This document shows positions 1-12,300 of a stretch of DNA of 64,000 nt, in pieces (the first letter of the stretch is position 1; each line of letters begins with the position of its first letter). Origin of the DNA: Saprospiraceae bacterium (GTDB lineage Bacteria > Bacteroidota > Bacteroidia > Chitinophagales > Saprospiraceae); the NCBI GenBank assembly GCA_016715405.1, contig JADKAE010000020.1, positions 41,813 to 105,812 on the forward strand, given 5' to 3'. A model generated the notes under the pieces. It saw nothing but the letters and a program-made list of their open reading frames with translations, was not told the DNA's origin and searched no databases. The translations under genes were made by a program, and so were the position numbers.

Positions 1-1
1 A

Positions 2-2096
2 CTACCCGAACACCCCGGCGCCTTCGCCATCGTGCCGGGTAAACCCGAACAAAGCGAACTGATACGCCGCATCCGCCACGAAGACCCGCTGGAAGTGATG
101 CCGCCGTCCGATAGTAAGCTGGCTTTAAGCGAATTTGAAAAGGATGTTTTAGAAAAATGGATCAAGCAGGGCGCGATCTTCAAGCCGCATTGGGCCTTTA
201 CGCCGCCCGTAAAAGCGGCATTGCCCAAAGTGCGCAAAAAGAAGTGGCCGCAATCACCTTGATTATTTTGTATTGCAGCGCCTGGAACAGAATGGCTGGG
301 GGCCCTCGCCCGAAGCCGACCGGGCCACCTTGCTGCGCCGCCTCAGCCTCGACCTCAGCGGTTTGCCGCCCACACCCGCCCAGGTCGACGCGTTTGTGAA
401 TGACCCATCGCCGGATGCCTACGAAAAACGGGTAGACTCCCTGCTGGCCTCGTCCGCCTACGGCGAACGGATGGCCCTCGAATGGCTCGACGCCGCCCGC
501 TATGCCGATAGTCACGGCTACCAGGACGACAGCTACCGCTCGATGTGGCCCTGGCGCGATTGGGTGATCCACGCCTTTAACACCAACCTGCCCTACAACA
601 AATTCCTCACCTGGCAACTCGCCGGCGATTTGCTGCCTAATGCCACCAAAGAACAGATCCTGGCTACCGGCTTCAACCGCAACCACCCCATCACCCAGGA
701 AGGCGGCGTAATCGACGAAGAATACCGCTCGACTTACGTGGCAGACCGCGCCAATACGCTCGGCAAATCGGTGCTGGGCATTACCCTCGAATGCGCCAAA
801 TGCCACGATCACAAGTACGACCCCTTTACCCAGGACGACTACTACGGCGTGTATGCTTTTTTTAATAATGTAGCCGAAAAAGGCCTGCAAATGGACGCCG
901 TGCAGGCCGCCTCCGCCCGCAACTATGCCGATGCACCCGCCCTGCCTATCTCGGATGACGACGTGAAGCGCATCCTCCGCTTTATCAACAAACGCGATAC
1001 GGGCACGGTGAACGTGATGGTGATGAACGATTCGATGCCCAGGTCTACTTTTGTCTTGAAGCGGGGCAACTACGACAGTCCGGACCGCCCCGTAAAAGCC
1101 ACGGCGCCTCCTGCGATTGCGCCATTTCGCAAAGACTGGCCCGCCAACCGGTTAGGTTTGTCCAATTGGCTGGTGAGCCGTGAAAATCCGCTTACCGCCC
1201 GCGTGTACGTGAACCGGCTGTGGGCTATGTTGTTTGGCCAGGGACTGGTGCGCACAGTCGAAGACTTCGGCAACCAGGGCGCCCTGCCTTCCCACCCCGA
1301 ACTACTCGACTGGCTGGCGGTGGATTTTATGGATAATGGCTGGGATATCAAAAAAATGATGCGCAAAATCGTGTTGTCGGCCACTTACCGGCAATCGTCC
1401 GCGATAAGCGAGGAAGCCAAGGTGGAAGACCCCGAAAACCGGCTTTTATCGCACGGTCCCCGCCACCGCCTGCCCGCCGAAATACTGCGCGACTACGTGC
1501 TGGCCACCAGCGGATTGCTGCACCGCGAAGTGGGCGGCGTCAGCGTAAAACCCTACCAGCCGCCGGGGTTGTGGGAAGAAACCAACGCCGGCGAAAACCG
1601 GGGTATCCTCACCACCTACGTGCAAGATACCGGCGTCGATTTGTACCGGCGCTCGTTGTATACCTTCTGGAAGCGCACCCTGCCGCACCCTGTGATGACC
1701 CTTTTTGACGCCCCCACGCGCGACAACTGCGAGGTGCGGCGCCAAAAGACGAATACGCCGCTGCAAGCGCTGGCTATGCAAAACGACGTGCAGGTGATGG
1801 AGGCTTCCCGGGTGCTGGCCCAGCAAATCGCGCCGGCCTACGGAGATGACGAAAAAGCCTTGCAACAACTATTCAGACGTGTGCTGCGGGCCCTCCAATG
1901 ATAAAGAGATGAAAAATTGATGGAATATTTTGAATCGGCAAAAAGCGCTTTGCGGCAGCGCCTAAAAGCCAGGCAATTGTTGGCCAGCGGCAGTTACCCC
2001 CAGCCGGCTGATACAATCGACCCTGCCAGGTTTGCCGCGCTGATGTTGAGTGCGCAGTTGTTGTATAATTTGGATGAAACTTTGGTGAAGAGCTGA
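2..2096 (+). CDS. PSCyt1/PSD1 (DUF1549-DUF1553) protein, 5' truncated, frameshifted
   Basis: The reading frame is already open at base 2, so the N-terminus lies outside the window. The first ~85 residues are the end of a planctomycete-type cytochrome c domain (VMPPSDSKLALS, then a WIKQGA motif). A DUF1549 domain follows (RRLSLDLSGLPPTP; ECAKCHDHKYDPFTQ), then DUF1553 (RVYVNRLWAMLFGQGLV; NTPLQALAMQND). The reading frame changes near 260 (one extra base before GAT TAT TTT), near 1887 (+1) and near 1916 (-1). Read through these, the product ends as expected for the family (LLYNLDETLVKS) at the TGA at 2094-2096. Family proteins are exported, and their molecular function is not settled. In planctomycetes they pair with DUF1501 proteins, as here. 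The breaks are probably sequencing errors, because domain order and ending are intact. Confidence 0.85.
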
Positions 2097-2125
2097 AAAT
2101 TGTTATTATTGTAAATAATTAGATT

Positions 2126-2386
2126 ATGACAACTCAAACCATAAATATTGATTTGCCTTCCGATATTCTTTTAACCTTAAACGAATCAGAGAAGGAGCTA
2201 AAAAAACGAATAAAAATTTCTTTAGCGATTCTCCTCTATGTGCAGCAAAAGGTGACTATTGGAAAAGCTGCCCAAATAGCTGACTTATCTCGGCTTCAGT
2301 TTGAGACCGTACTTTCAGAAAACAAGATACCTATATCTTCCCTGGATTTGAGTGATGTATTGGGTGATGTTGAAAAGTTGAAGTAG
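2126..2386 (+). CDS. UPF0175 family antitoxin-like protein
   Basis: An 86-residue intact protein. The N-terminus (INIDLPSDILLTL) and the central IGKAAQIADLSRLQFETVL segment match the UPF0175 family, small proteins often found as the antitoxin half of PIN-domain (DUF3368) toxin pairs and probably DNA-binding through a ribbon-helix-helix-like or HTH fold. No toxin gene follows: the next gene is DUF1501, 50 bp downstream. The gene is clearly more AT-rich than its neighbours and splits the usual PSD1-DUF1501 pair, which suggests a later insertion. The start is the ATG after an AT-rich stretch; no strong Shine-Dalgarno is visible. The family call is fairly secure; a regulatory role here is inference. 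Confidence 0.75.
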   Translation: MTTQTINIDLPSDILLTLNESEKELKKRIKISLAILLYVQQKVTIGKAAQIADLSRLQFETVLSENKIPISSLDLSDVLGDVEKLK

Positions 2387-2436
2387 AATGAAGAATGGGT
2401 TAGAAGAATAAATTATCAACAACGAGCACCTAACAA

Positions 2437-3739
2437 ATGCAGCCCTTCACTCCCGAACAACAAGCCCGCCTCCGTATCAACCGGCGGGTATTTTTTTCCA
2501 AACTGAGCGTGGGCATCGGCGCGCTGGCCCTGGGTTCATTGCTTACACCCGACCTGTTTCGGGGCAGAGGAGTAGGGGAGGGGGCCTTGCAGACCGGCAT
2601 TCCCCATTTTATGCCCAAAGCCAAGCGCATCATCTATTTGTTCCAGTCGGGGGCGCCGTCGCAATTGGAGAGTTTCGACTACAAACCCGAATTGCGGCGC
2701 AGGATGGTCCGACGAATTGTGTATCGTCAGGAGCATGTTCACCGAAGCCATCAACCACGACCCGGCCATCACCTTTTTCCAGACCGGCCACCAGCAGTCG
2801 GGCCGCCCCAGCATGGGCTCCTGGCTGAGCTACGGACTGGGCAGCGAAAACCAGAATCTGCCCTCCTTTGTGGTGCTCACCTCGCGTGGCAAAGGCAACA
2901 GCCAGGGCCTCTACGCCAAATTGTGGTCGAGTGGTTTTCTCGACTCCAAACACCAGGGCGTATTGTTGCGCTCGGGCAAAGACCCCGTATTATACCTCAA
3001 AGACTCCGACGGCCTCGACCGCGAACACCGCCGCGAATGGCTCGACCACCTCAACGCCCTCAACGAAATGAACTACGAACAGAGCGGCGACGAAGAAATC
3101 CAATCGCGGGTAGCCCAATACGAGATGGCCTACCGCATGCAGATGTCGGTGCCCGAAGTGGTCGACCTGGGCAGCGAACCCGAGCATATCGTCAAGATGT
3201 ACGGCCCCGAATGCATGAACCCCGGCACCTTTGCCGCCAACTGCCTGCTGGCGCGCCGGCTGGCCGAGCGGGGGGTGCGGTTCATACAATTGTACCACCA
3301 GGGCTGGGACCAGCACGGCAACCTGCCCAACGAGATGTCGCTGCAAGCCAAAGACGTCGACCAGGCTTCGGCGGCGTTAATCCTCGACCTCAAACAACGC
3401 GGCATGCTCGACGATACCCTCGTTATATGGGGCGGCGAATTTGGCCGCACGAGTTACTGCCAGGGGCCCTTCCAACCCGATAACTACGGCCGCGACCACC
3501 ATCCGCGTTGCTTTAGCATCTGGATGGCCGGCGGCGGCGTGAAAACCGGCCAGGTATACGGCGAAACCGATGATTTTGGCTACAATATCACCCGCGATCC
3601 GGTGCATATCCACGATTTCCATGCTACCTTGCTCCACCTCATGGGCCTCGACCACGAGCAGCTGATCTACAAATACCAGGGCAGGCGCTTCCGGCTGACG
3701 GATGTGGCCGGGCAGGTGGTGCCGGGGCTTATTATATGA
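2437..3739 (+). CDS. DUF1501 family protein, internally deleted and frameshifted
   Basis: The N-terminus carries a twin-arginine-like signal ([10 protein letters not shown] followed by GALALGSLL). The family opening follows ([19 protein letters not shown]), and the rest from about 2705 is typical DUF1501: [54 protein letters not shown] and [20 protein letters not shown]1501 proteins are distant sulfatase/alkaline phosphatase-fold relatives (the GGEFGR and DHH motifs are visible), exported by Tat and co-occurring with PSD1 proteins. At about 2700 the frame shifts and, compared with my memory of the family, roughly 65 residues between FDYKPEL and the DELCIVRSM segment are absent. Either the gene is broken or the assembly lost a piece. 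It probably shares an operon with the PSD1 gene. Confidence 0.85.
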
Positions 3740-3740
3740 G

Positions 3741-3832
3741 ACTGTACGACTTTACGACTGTAGGACTGTAGGAACAATGATCATATAGTCGTACAGTCGT
3801 AAAGTCCTAAAGTCGCATGGTCGCAAAGTCTT
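3741..3832 (+). repeat. Inverted octamer repeats forming a long stem
   Basis: Between the DUF1501 stop and the next start lies an 8-bp tandem repeat in two orientations. On the left (3741-3773) the unit reads acgactNt; on the right (3786-3830) it reads agtcgtNa. The two halves are reverse complements over about 31 bp with a few mismatches, around an AATGATCATAT centre. It could act as a terminator or an mRNA-stabilising hairpin. It also argues for starting the next gene at the ATG at 3838 rather than at the in-frame ATG at 3817 inside the repeat. Confidence 0.7.
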
Positions 3833-3837
3833 TTACT

Positions 3838-5940
3838 ATGTTAAACAAAGCGATACACTACGCCATCACTGCACTCTCCGTCCTGCTGGCCGGCGGCCGG
3901 GCCGCGGAGAGCTACCTGCAACTGCCCGTGCTAATGCAATGGGCGGGGCGTTTTCACCTCTTGCTTTTGCATTTTCCCATTGTATTGGTATTACTATTGG
4001 CGGGATTGATCTGGTTTCGTCCGGATGTAGTGAAGGTAGAATGGCTGGGGGGCATTGCAGTAATTGCATTGGTCGCGGCGCTCTCGGGATTGTTTTTATC
4101 GCTACAGGAAAAAGATGGCGGGAGTTTGCTGGCACAGCACAAGTGGGCGGGGGCTTTCACCGCGTTTTTGTGTGTAGGCGCGTACGCAGGTTGGAATTAT
4201 TTATTTAAACAAAAATCGTTACAACGAATATTTACAATCGTATTATCCCTATCGGTAATAATAACCGGGCATTGGGGTGGTACGTTGACGCATGGGAGAG
4301 AATTTCTGGCTTATCCAGGTGCAGATAAAACATTTACAGACCTTGCCGATGATCCGCTAATATACGCCCAGTTGGTACAACCCATTTTGCAAAAGCGCTG
4401 CATATCGTGCCACAGCGAAGAGAAAAAAAAGGGCGGGCTGCTGCTGACCAGCTACGAAGCACTGCGCAAAGGCGGAAAAAACGGAACGCTTTTTGATACG
4501 GGCAATTGGCATAATAGCTTATTGCTCAAACGTTTGGAATTGCCTTTGGCTCACAAAGAGCACATGCCGCCGCAAAGCAAGCCGCAGCTCAGCGAACAGG
4601 AATTGGCCATCATACGTTTGTGGCTGGCCAAAGGCGCTTCCGACACCCTGGCCTTCCGGCATTTACCGCCGGGGGATACTTTGGCGTTGCTGGTAAACAC
4701 GATAATACAGGCCGGCCAGTCGGACAGATGGGCGCATTTGCCCAAGATCAAAGACGAAACCATTTCCGGATTGGGCAATTACTTCTGCACCATTCAGCGC
4801 CTTTCGGCGAATAGCCAGGCGCTTTCGGTGCAGTTGTATGCGCACCCCGACTTTTCGGCCAAAGACCTGGAGCGGCTCCTCCCTCTGGCCAAAAACACCA
4901 TAGAATTGGATCTCAGCGGTTTGCCCCTCGATGAGAAGGCTTTGGGCGTGGTAGCCCGCTTTAAAGCCCTCGAACGCCTGGAAATCGACCGCACACCGGT
5001 GACCGATGCCGGGCTGGCATTGTTGAAAGAACTGCCTGACATACGGGTATTAAAAGCCTACCAGACTAAACTGACCGACAAATCACTTTCCACATTGAAA
5101 CAGTGGAAAAAACTGCAACGCGTGTACGCGTGGCAAACCGGCATATCTCCGGCCACTTTGGGGAAAATTTATATTGATACCGGAGCAGACACGTCCATAC
5201 ACTTCAAAGCCATCTTGTCGAAACCCGAGATACTGGAGCCGCGCGCTTTTTTCGATCAGCCTTTTGCGCTCAAATTATTTCACCGCATCAAAGGCATTGA
5301 CATTCGATACACACTCGACGGCAGAACGCCAACGTCGACCTCCACATTATTGGGCAGAGATAGCATCATATTAATCGACAAACCGGTAAAAGTCAAATAC
5401 ATAGCCATCAAAGAAGGCTGGGAGAGCAGTCAGGCAGACTCCATCGAATTGTGGCGGACCTCGCCGCCGCCTCCTGTAACAAAGCTCATACACCCGCCCA
5501 ACGACAGCTACAAGGGTAGGGGAGTGGCCAGTCTGTTCGACCACAAAAAAGCATCTCTGGAATACAGCGATACCCTGTGGCTGGGCTTCCGGGAGCAGCC
5601 GATGATAATGGAGGCCTCCTGGCCGGCGCCCGTATCATTGTCCAGTGTAACCCTCAGCACCTTGTTCAGCGTCGATTCCTACATCTTTCCGCCCACTGTG
5701 GTAGAAGTCTGGGGCGGCAATTCGGCAGGCAGTCTCAAGCGAATAGGGCTCTTAAAGCCGGACATGCCGGGCAAGTCGATGATGCCGGCGAACCGGTTTT
5801 ATACTTGCGAGGTTAGCTCTAGTCCCATCCGTTACTTGCGGGTTATCGCCAGGCCCATTCCCACATTGCCGGGCTGGCATCCGGGTAAGGGGGATAAGGG
5901 CTGGGTGTTTGTGGATGAGGTGGTGGTGGTGACAAGGTGA
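3838..5940 (+). CDS. Membrane c-type cytochrome with DUF2231-like, LRR and FN3-associated domains
   Basis: An intact protein of 700 residues from ATG 3838. The N-terminal ~170 residues hold four to five membrane segments of DUF2231 type (WAGRFHLLLLHFPIVLVLLL). A planctomycete-type cytochrome c domain follows, with the haem motif CISCH near residue 189 and a distal HMPPQSKPQLSEQELAI segment. Leucine-rich repeats come next (about residues 340-450). Then comes a chitobiase/FN3-associated module (IRYTLDGRTPTSTS), and the C-terminus resembles a discoidin-like sandwich. The protein should sit in the inner membrane with a large periplasmic part, perhaps accepting electrons or binding sugar for the PSD1/DUF1501 pair upstream. 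Domain calls are from motif recognition; the physiological role is unknown. Its stop codon lies inside an octamer repeat. Confidence 0.8.
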   Translation: MLNKAIHYAITALSVLLAGGRAAESYLQLPVLMQWAGRFHLLLLHFPIVLVLLLAGLIWFRPDVVKVEWLGGIAVIALVAALSGLFLSLQEKDGGSLLAQHKWAGAFTAFLCVGAYAGWNYLFKQKSLQRIFTIVLSLSVIITGHWGGTLTHGREFLAYPGADKTFTDLADDPLIYAQLVQPILQKRCISCHSEEKKKGGLLLTSYEALRKGGKNGTLFDTGNWHNSLLLKRLELPLAHKEHMPPQSKPQLSEQELAIIRLWLAKGASDTLAFRHLPPGDTLALLVNTIIQAGQSDRWAHLPKIKDETISGLGNYFCTIQRLSANSQALSVQLYAHPDFSAKDLERLLPLAKNTIELDLSGLPLDEKALGVVARFKALERLEIDRTPVTDAGLALLKELPDIRVLKAYQTKLTDKSLSTLKQWKKLQRVYAWQTGISPATLGKIYIDTGADTSIHFKAILSKPEILEPRAFFDQPFALKLFHRIKGIDIRYTLDGRTPTSTSTLLGRDSIILIDKPVKVKYIAIKEGWESSQADSIELWRTSPPPPVTKLIHPPNDSYKGRGVASLFDHKKASLEYSDTLWLGFREQPMIMEASWPAPVSLSSVTLSTLFSVDSYIFPPTVVEVWGGNSAGSLKRIGLLKPDMPGKSMMPANRFYTCEVSSSPIRYLRVIARPIPTLPGWHPGKGDKGWVFVDEVVVVTR

Positions 5941-5992
5941 CAAGGTGACAAGGTGACAGGGTGACAGGGTGACAAGGTGACAGGGTGACAGG
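5929..5992 (+). repeat. Octamer minisatellite, 8 units
   Basis: Eight tandem copies of GTGACAAG/GTGACAGG with no gaps. The first two units encode the end of the cytochrome gene (V-T-R-stop). Gain or loss of a unit upstream of the stop would change the frame and the C-terminus. Confidence 0.9.
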
Positions 5993-6373
5993 GCTCCTCG
6001 AAAAAAAATACCTGATAAATTATTGCATATCAAATCCGTACCTTAAATTTGATTCGCGAAAGGAAATACCAGCTTTCCCCCTCTGCTGCATATTCCATTC
6101 TCCTTTTTTACATTTCTGAGAGAGGCTACCATAAACATTCAAACACTCATTCAATGTCATTAAGTTAAGCATCAATGGCGGTGCATGTTTACTAAACTTC
6201 CCAAAGTTTAGTAAACATGAAAAGCTTAACTTAATTACATGGAACACTCGTTGATCCAAGACCGTGTTTTTATTTGTTCCTGTGATCTTGTAGGTCATTG
6301 GTAATGAGTTTTTTGTGTTAAAAAACAAACTCAAAATTTAATATATCTCATCAGGGGCAAAGCACTACAACAA
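5993..6373. other. Intergenic region with nested palindrome
   Basis: No supported gene. It holds a perfect 16-bp stem (6184-6199 with 6204-6219, loop CCCA) nested inside a second perfect 12-bp pair (6159-6170 with 6224-6235). A minus-strand frame at 6020-6334 has no recognisable features and I do not call it. The promoter of the 6374 gene should lie in 6236-6373, but I cannot assign it with confidence. Confidence 0.6.
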
Positions 6374-9300
6374 ATGCTTGGAAAAGTGACCGTTATAGTC
6401 TTGGCGATTGGGCTGAGCAGCCTGGTTGTGCAAGCGCAAAGCGGCATTTTTGAAAGCTATGCCATCATCAACACGGGTGGCAGCGACATCTACTACGATT
6501 TACAGGCTACTACCGGCAACCCCGATTTCAATGGCGCCAACCTGGGCTCGTTTGCGCAATGCACGGCCACCTTGCGGCTGGACGGAGGGCAGAACAAAAC
6601 CTTCAAGTGCTCCGGCGACGACATCACCGATGGCAAAATATGGTATCGGGTCTATCCAACTGGAAGCCCATCGGGAGCTTTTGTTTCTACCAGCTTCCCG
6701 AATGTAACCCCCCTCGGCACCGGCTGCGACGGCAATGACCAGCAATGGGAGCAAAATGCAGCCAATATCAACCTGCTGGCAGGCCGTGCGCCGGGCAATT
6801 ATACCTTAGAAGTATACACAACAGCCGATTACACATTTACAGGCGGCGGTGGCGGCTCGGGTACGCATTTCTCCAACAACGGCGGCGCCAACTACAGCGC
6901 TACCTTCACGGTAACCGGCGGGGCTACCTGCCCGGTGTTTGTGACGGCGAGCGGGGGGACGGCGTTTGCGCCGTATACTACGCTGAATGCTGCTTTTACG
7001 GCAATAAACGCAGGCACACATCAAGGCGTTATCAACATTACCATTGGAGCTAATACGACAGAACCAGCCACGCCAGTAGCATTACTGCGCAGCAATTCTC
7101 CTTCCAATTATACGAGCATTTCTATCAAACCATTCGGCAATGTTACGATCAACAGCGCTGCTACGCCTACAAGCGGAAGAGCTGTGCTTGAATTCAACGG
7201 CGCAGATAATGTTACCATAGATGGGGATGATCCTGCTACCTCGGGAGTTAGAAACCTGACCATCCAACTGGCAACATCCAGTAGCAGTACATTGGCAGCT
7301 GTGCGTTATGCCTCATCCTCTACATCAGATGGCGCTACCAACAATACCATAAAAAATTGCGTAATAATCGGCTCCAGGAGCTCTGCTACCTCTACCCAAA
7401 CCAATTTTGGTATTTATTCCGGAACTTCCGGGACCTCGACTATGTCAACCTCTGGTCAATCCGATAACAACGACAATATTACCATCGAAAATAACGAAAT
7501 ACGCCGTAGCTATTGGGGTATTTATTGCGCCGGAACAAGCACGAATTTTATGGATAATCTTATTATCCGCAATAACATCATAGGTTCTTCAACTGCCGCC
7601 GATGCTGTGGCTAATCGAGGTATTTATTTTCAAAATACCCAGGCAAGCGCATCGGCTGCTTCAGCCTTGATAGAAGGAAACGACATCCGGATAACAGCCA
7701 GTTCTTCTTCCACCAGCTCCTGTAACGGCATGGAGATTGCCAATGGCAACGCCGGGGCCATCATCAGTAAAAACAAAATTCACGATATCAACCATCCCAA
7801 CACGAGTGGCTATGGGGCTTACGGTATCAGTGTCACCGGCTCTTCCAACAACGCCGGGATTACGATTGTCAACAATTTTATTTGGGACATTACCAATGAC
7901 AACTGGTCAACTGCAATATCTGCTACCTCTGGTGACCTACCGGTCGGAATACGCGTAAGTGCAGGCGCTACCGGATTAAAAATTTACCACAACAGCATAA
8001 GTCTGAATGCAGCTAATACCGACCCCGCAACCGCTGGTTACTCGTCATGCGTGCAATTGACGACTACGGGCATTACGGGAACTGATATTCGCAACAACAT
8101 TTTTTCAAATACCCAAACCGGGGCCGCGGGCAGCAAATATTTTACTTTTGTAATCCCGTCCGGGTTTACTTTTGGAACGATCAACAACAACGACTATTTT
8201 GCCAATACTGCCATTAACATCATTGGCTGGAACGGCTCGGATAGAACCACCCTGGCTGCCTGGCAATCCGTGACAGGACAAGACGGTAATTCCGTGGCTG
8301 TTAATCCTAATTTTACGTCCGGTGCTGATTTGCACATACCCAATGCAACCAACACAGTTTTAGAATCAGGCGGGGCCGCAATTGGCGTCACCACCGACAT
8401 CGACGGCGATGCCCGCCCCAACGGCTTTGCTCCGGATATCGGCGCCGATGAATTTAACGGTATCAACCCGAATGTTTGTTCAGGTACGCCAACTGCCGGT
8501 AGTATTTCCTCCGTCCCTGCATCCATCTGTGCAAGCGGATCGGCCGTTCTGACGCTTACCGGCGCAAGCTCAGGCCCCGGCATCACCTACCAGTGGAAAG
8601 AAGCCACCGCCCCCGGAGGGACTTATACCAATGTGGGAAGCAGCCAGACTACATATACAACCGGGACCATTACCTCCAACCGCTATTACATTGTAGACGT
8701 AACCTGTTCAAACGGGCCTTCCACGGTAACGACATTGGAATATGCTTTGGTAGTGAATCCGTTGCCGACAGTGATGGTTTCCCCCACCTCCGGCCTCATT
8801 TGCAACCCCGGCGGCACGGCGGTGGCATTGACGGCCTCCGGCGCCGGCACTTATACCTGGTCGCCGGCTACGGGCCTGGATATGACAATGGGCGCTACTG
8901 TAAATGCCAGTCCTTCTGCTACCACCACTTACACCGTAACTGGCACCGATGGCAACGGCTGCCAGAATACGGCCATGGTGACTGTAACCGTTGCCGACAA
9001 ACCTGCTATTCAGGCTATTACCGCTACTCCTTCATCCATTTGCAGCGGACAAAACAGCCAGTTGAATATCAATGCGGGGATTTTTACTACTACGGCCAAT
9101 GGCGGCGCCCTCACCATCAACTCATTAGGCAATGCCACGCCTTACTCCCGCTAACATCAGCGTGAGCGGCTTGCCCACGTCAGGCGTTAAGGTCAAGCAG
9201 GTGCTGATCAACGGATTAAGTCATACTTTCCCGGGTGATATTGACATGTTGCTGCAATCGCCCACGGCTACCAACCTAGTACTGATAAGCGATCAAGGTA

Positions 9301-12300
9301 GCTCTAGTAGTATTTCTAATGTCAATTTAGTATTACAAGACGGCTCGCCGGCAATAGGGGCCTCTATTGTATCCGGCACTTTCCGCCCAACGGTGGATAC
9401 CGGTAGCGATACCTACCCGACGCCGGGCCCTGGTACCGTTACACCTCCAAGTATCCCTACCTTGTCGAGCTTCACCGGCGACTTCAATGGCACATGGAAT
9501 CTATTTGTAGTAGACGATGCAACCGGTGACGGTGGTTCAATAACTAGTTGGAGTATCGTATTTGAGTATGGCGCTGCAGTAACCGGCTATTCCTGGTCGC
9601 CAAATACCTTCCTCAACGATGCTACCATTGCCAATCCGCAAGCAATAGGGGCTACGGCCACTACTACCTACACAGTTACAACTACTTCGAGTGCAGGCTG
9701 TACGAACTCCGCCCAGGTAACCCTGACTGTCAACCCGCTGCCTACGGCTACCGTCTCCGGCGGTGGCACGGTTTGCTCTACTGACCCATTGCCCGATGTG
9801 AGCTTTGCGCTAACGGGCACAGGGCCTTGGGATCTTACCTATAACGATGGAACAAATAACTTTCCAATTACGGGTATTGCAACCAGCCCATACACCATCA
9901 TGAACGCACCGGCAGGCACTTATACAGTTGTAAGTGTAAGTGACTTTAACTGCTCAGGTACGGGCAGCGGTAGTGTGACTGTTGCAACCACGCCGGCCAC
10001 CACCTGGTACGAGGACTTCGACGGCGATAATTACGGCAACCCGATGGTAACCCAAATGGCTTGTACCCCGCCTCCCGGCTATGTGGCCGACAATGCCGAC
10101 TGCGACGACACAGACGGCGATATCAACCCGACGACAGTGTGGTACAAAGACGAAGACACTGACGGCTACTCCGACGGCACAACGCTCACGCAGTGCACCC
10201 AGCCTACCGATTACTACCTGGCCGGCGATCTCACGGCTACCTCGGGCGACTGCGACGACACAGACGGCGATATCAACCCGACGACAGTGTGGTATAAAGA
10301 CGAAGACGGCGATGGTTACTCTGATGGTACCACGCTTACGCAGTGCACCCAGCCCACCAATTACTATTTGGCCGGCGATCTCACTGCTATCACGGGCGAC
10401 TGCGACGACGCCAACCCGGCCATCAAACCAGGCGCGACGGAAGTGTGCGACGGTATCGACAACAACTGCGACGGCAATACCGATGAAGGCCTTGCCTTTG
10501 TGAATTATTACCTCGACGGCGACAACGACGGCTACGGCGATAATAACGGCGCACCCTATAACGCCTGCGCTTCACCCGGGCCGCTCTGGATAACCGACAA
10601 CACGGACTGTGACGACAGCAACAATACTGTTTATCCCGGCGCAGCCGAAATCTGCGACAACCTCGACAACGACTGCGACGGCATGACCGACGAAGGCGTT
10701 CAGACTACCTATTATCTCGATGCAGATGGCGACAACTATTACACCGGCAGCCCGGTTATGGCGTGTACCTCTCCCGGCATGGACTATGTAACTTCTGTAA
10801 TAGGCGGAGGCGATTGCGACGACGACAACAGCGCCGTAAACCCCGGCGCTAACGAAATCGTCAACGGCATCGACGACAACTGTAACGGCCAAACCGACGA
10901 AACCGGCATCACCTATTATCGCGACGTGGACGGCGACGGCTATGGAGATCCCAATGATTCTGTTTTGGCAGGCTCACCCCCTCCGGGTTACGTGCTCGAC
11001 AATACCGACTGCAACGACAATGACCCGCTGGAAAAACCGGGCCAAACCTGGTACGCCGATACCGACAACGACGGCTACTCCAACGGCATTACCCAGGTAT
11101 CCTGCCCGCGTCCTGTGGGGTATAAGGTAGCAGGCGAGTTGACCCAAACCACGGGCGATTGCAACGACGCCAATGCGGCCATCAAACCCGGCGCTACGGA
11201 AGTGTGCGACGGTATAGACAACAATTGCAACGGTATGACCGACGAAGGCGTATTGACGACCTACTTCCAGGATCTGGATGGCGATGGCTTTGGTAACCCC
11301 TTTGTTTCTACGCAGTCGTGTATGACGCCGGCCAATTATGTAACCAATAACCAGGACTGCGACGACAGCGACCCGCTGGAAAAACCAGGCCAAACCTGGT
11401 ATGCCGATTTGGATAACGACGGCTACTCCAACGGCATTACCCAGGTATCTTGCCTGCGCCCTATGGGGTATAAGTTAGCGGGCGAGTTGACACAAACCAC
11501 GGGCGATTGCAATGACAACAACGCGGCCATCAAACCGGGCGCCATGGAAATCTGCGACGGCATCGATAACAACTGCGACGGCATGACCGACGAAGGCGTG
11601 CTGACCACCTATTATCTCGATTCCGACAGCGATGGCTATTATACAGGCAGTCCGGTGATTGCTTGTTCGCCGCCCAGCCCGGCATATGTTACCGTGGTCA
11701 CCGGTGGCGGCGATTGTAACGACAATAACTTCAATATCAAACCCAGTGCGACGGAAGTCTGCGATGGGGTGGACAACGACTGCGACGGCATGACCGACGA
11801 AGGCGTGTTTCTCACGTTTTATCTCGACGCCGATGGCGACGGGTATTATACGGGTAGTCCGGTAGTAGCTTGTTCTGCTCCCGGCTCCGGCTACGTCCTT
11901 TCTGTCATCGGTGGCGGCGATTGCGACGACAGCGACCCGCTGGAAAAACCGGGCCAAACCTGGTATGCCGATTTGGATAACGACGGCTATAGCAGTGGCG
12001 TTACCCAGGTATCCTGCCTGCGCCCCGGTGGTTACAAGGTAGCGGGCGAACTCACGTCGACCAGCACCGATTGCAACGACAATAACTTCAATATCAAACC
12101 CAGTGCTCCTGAAATCTGCGACGGGGTGGACAACGACTGCGACGGCTTGACCGACGAAGGGGTATTGACTACCTATTATCTCGACGCCGACAGCGATGGC
12201 TATTATACAGGCAGTCCGGTGATTGCTTGTTCGCCGCCCAGCCCGGCATATGTTACCGTGGTCACCGGTGGCGGCGATTGTAACGACAATAACTTCAATA

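Noticed and set aside
6020..6334. A 104-residue minus-strand frame in an intergenic region
   Set aside because: No recognisable family, spans a nested palindrome, and no promoter or start context. Considered as a transposase fragment, but no motif supports that.
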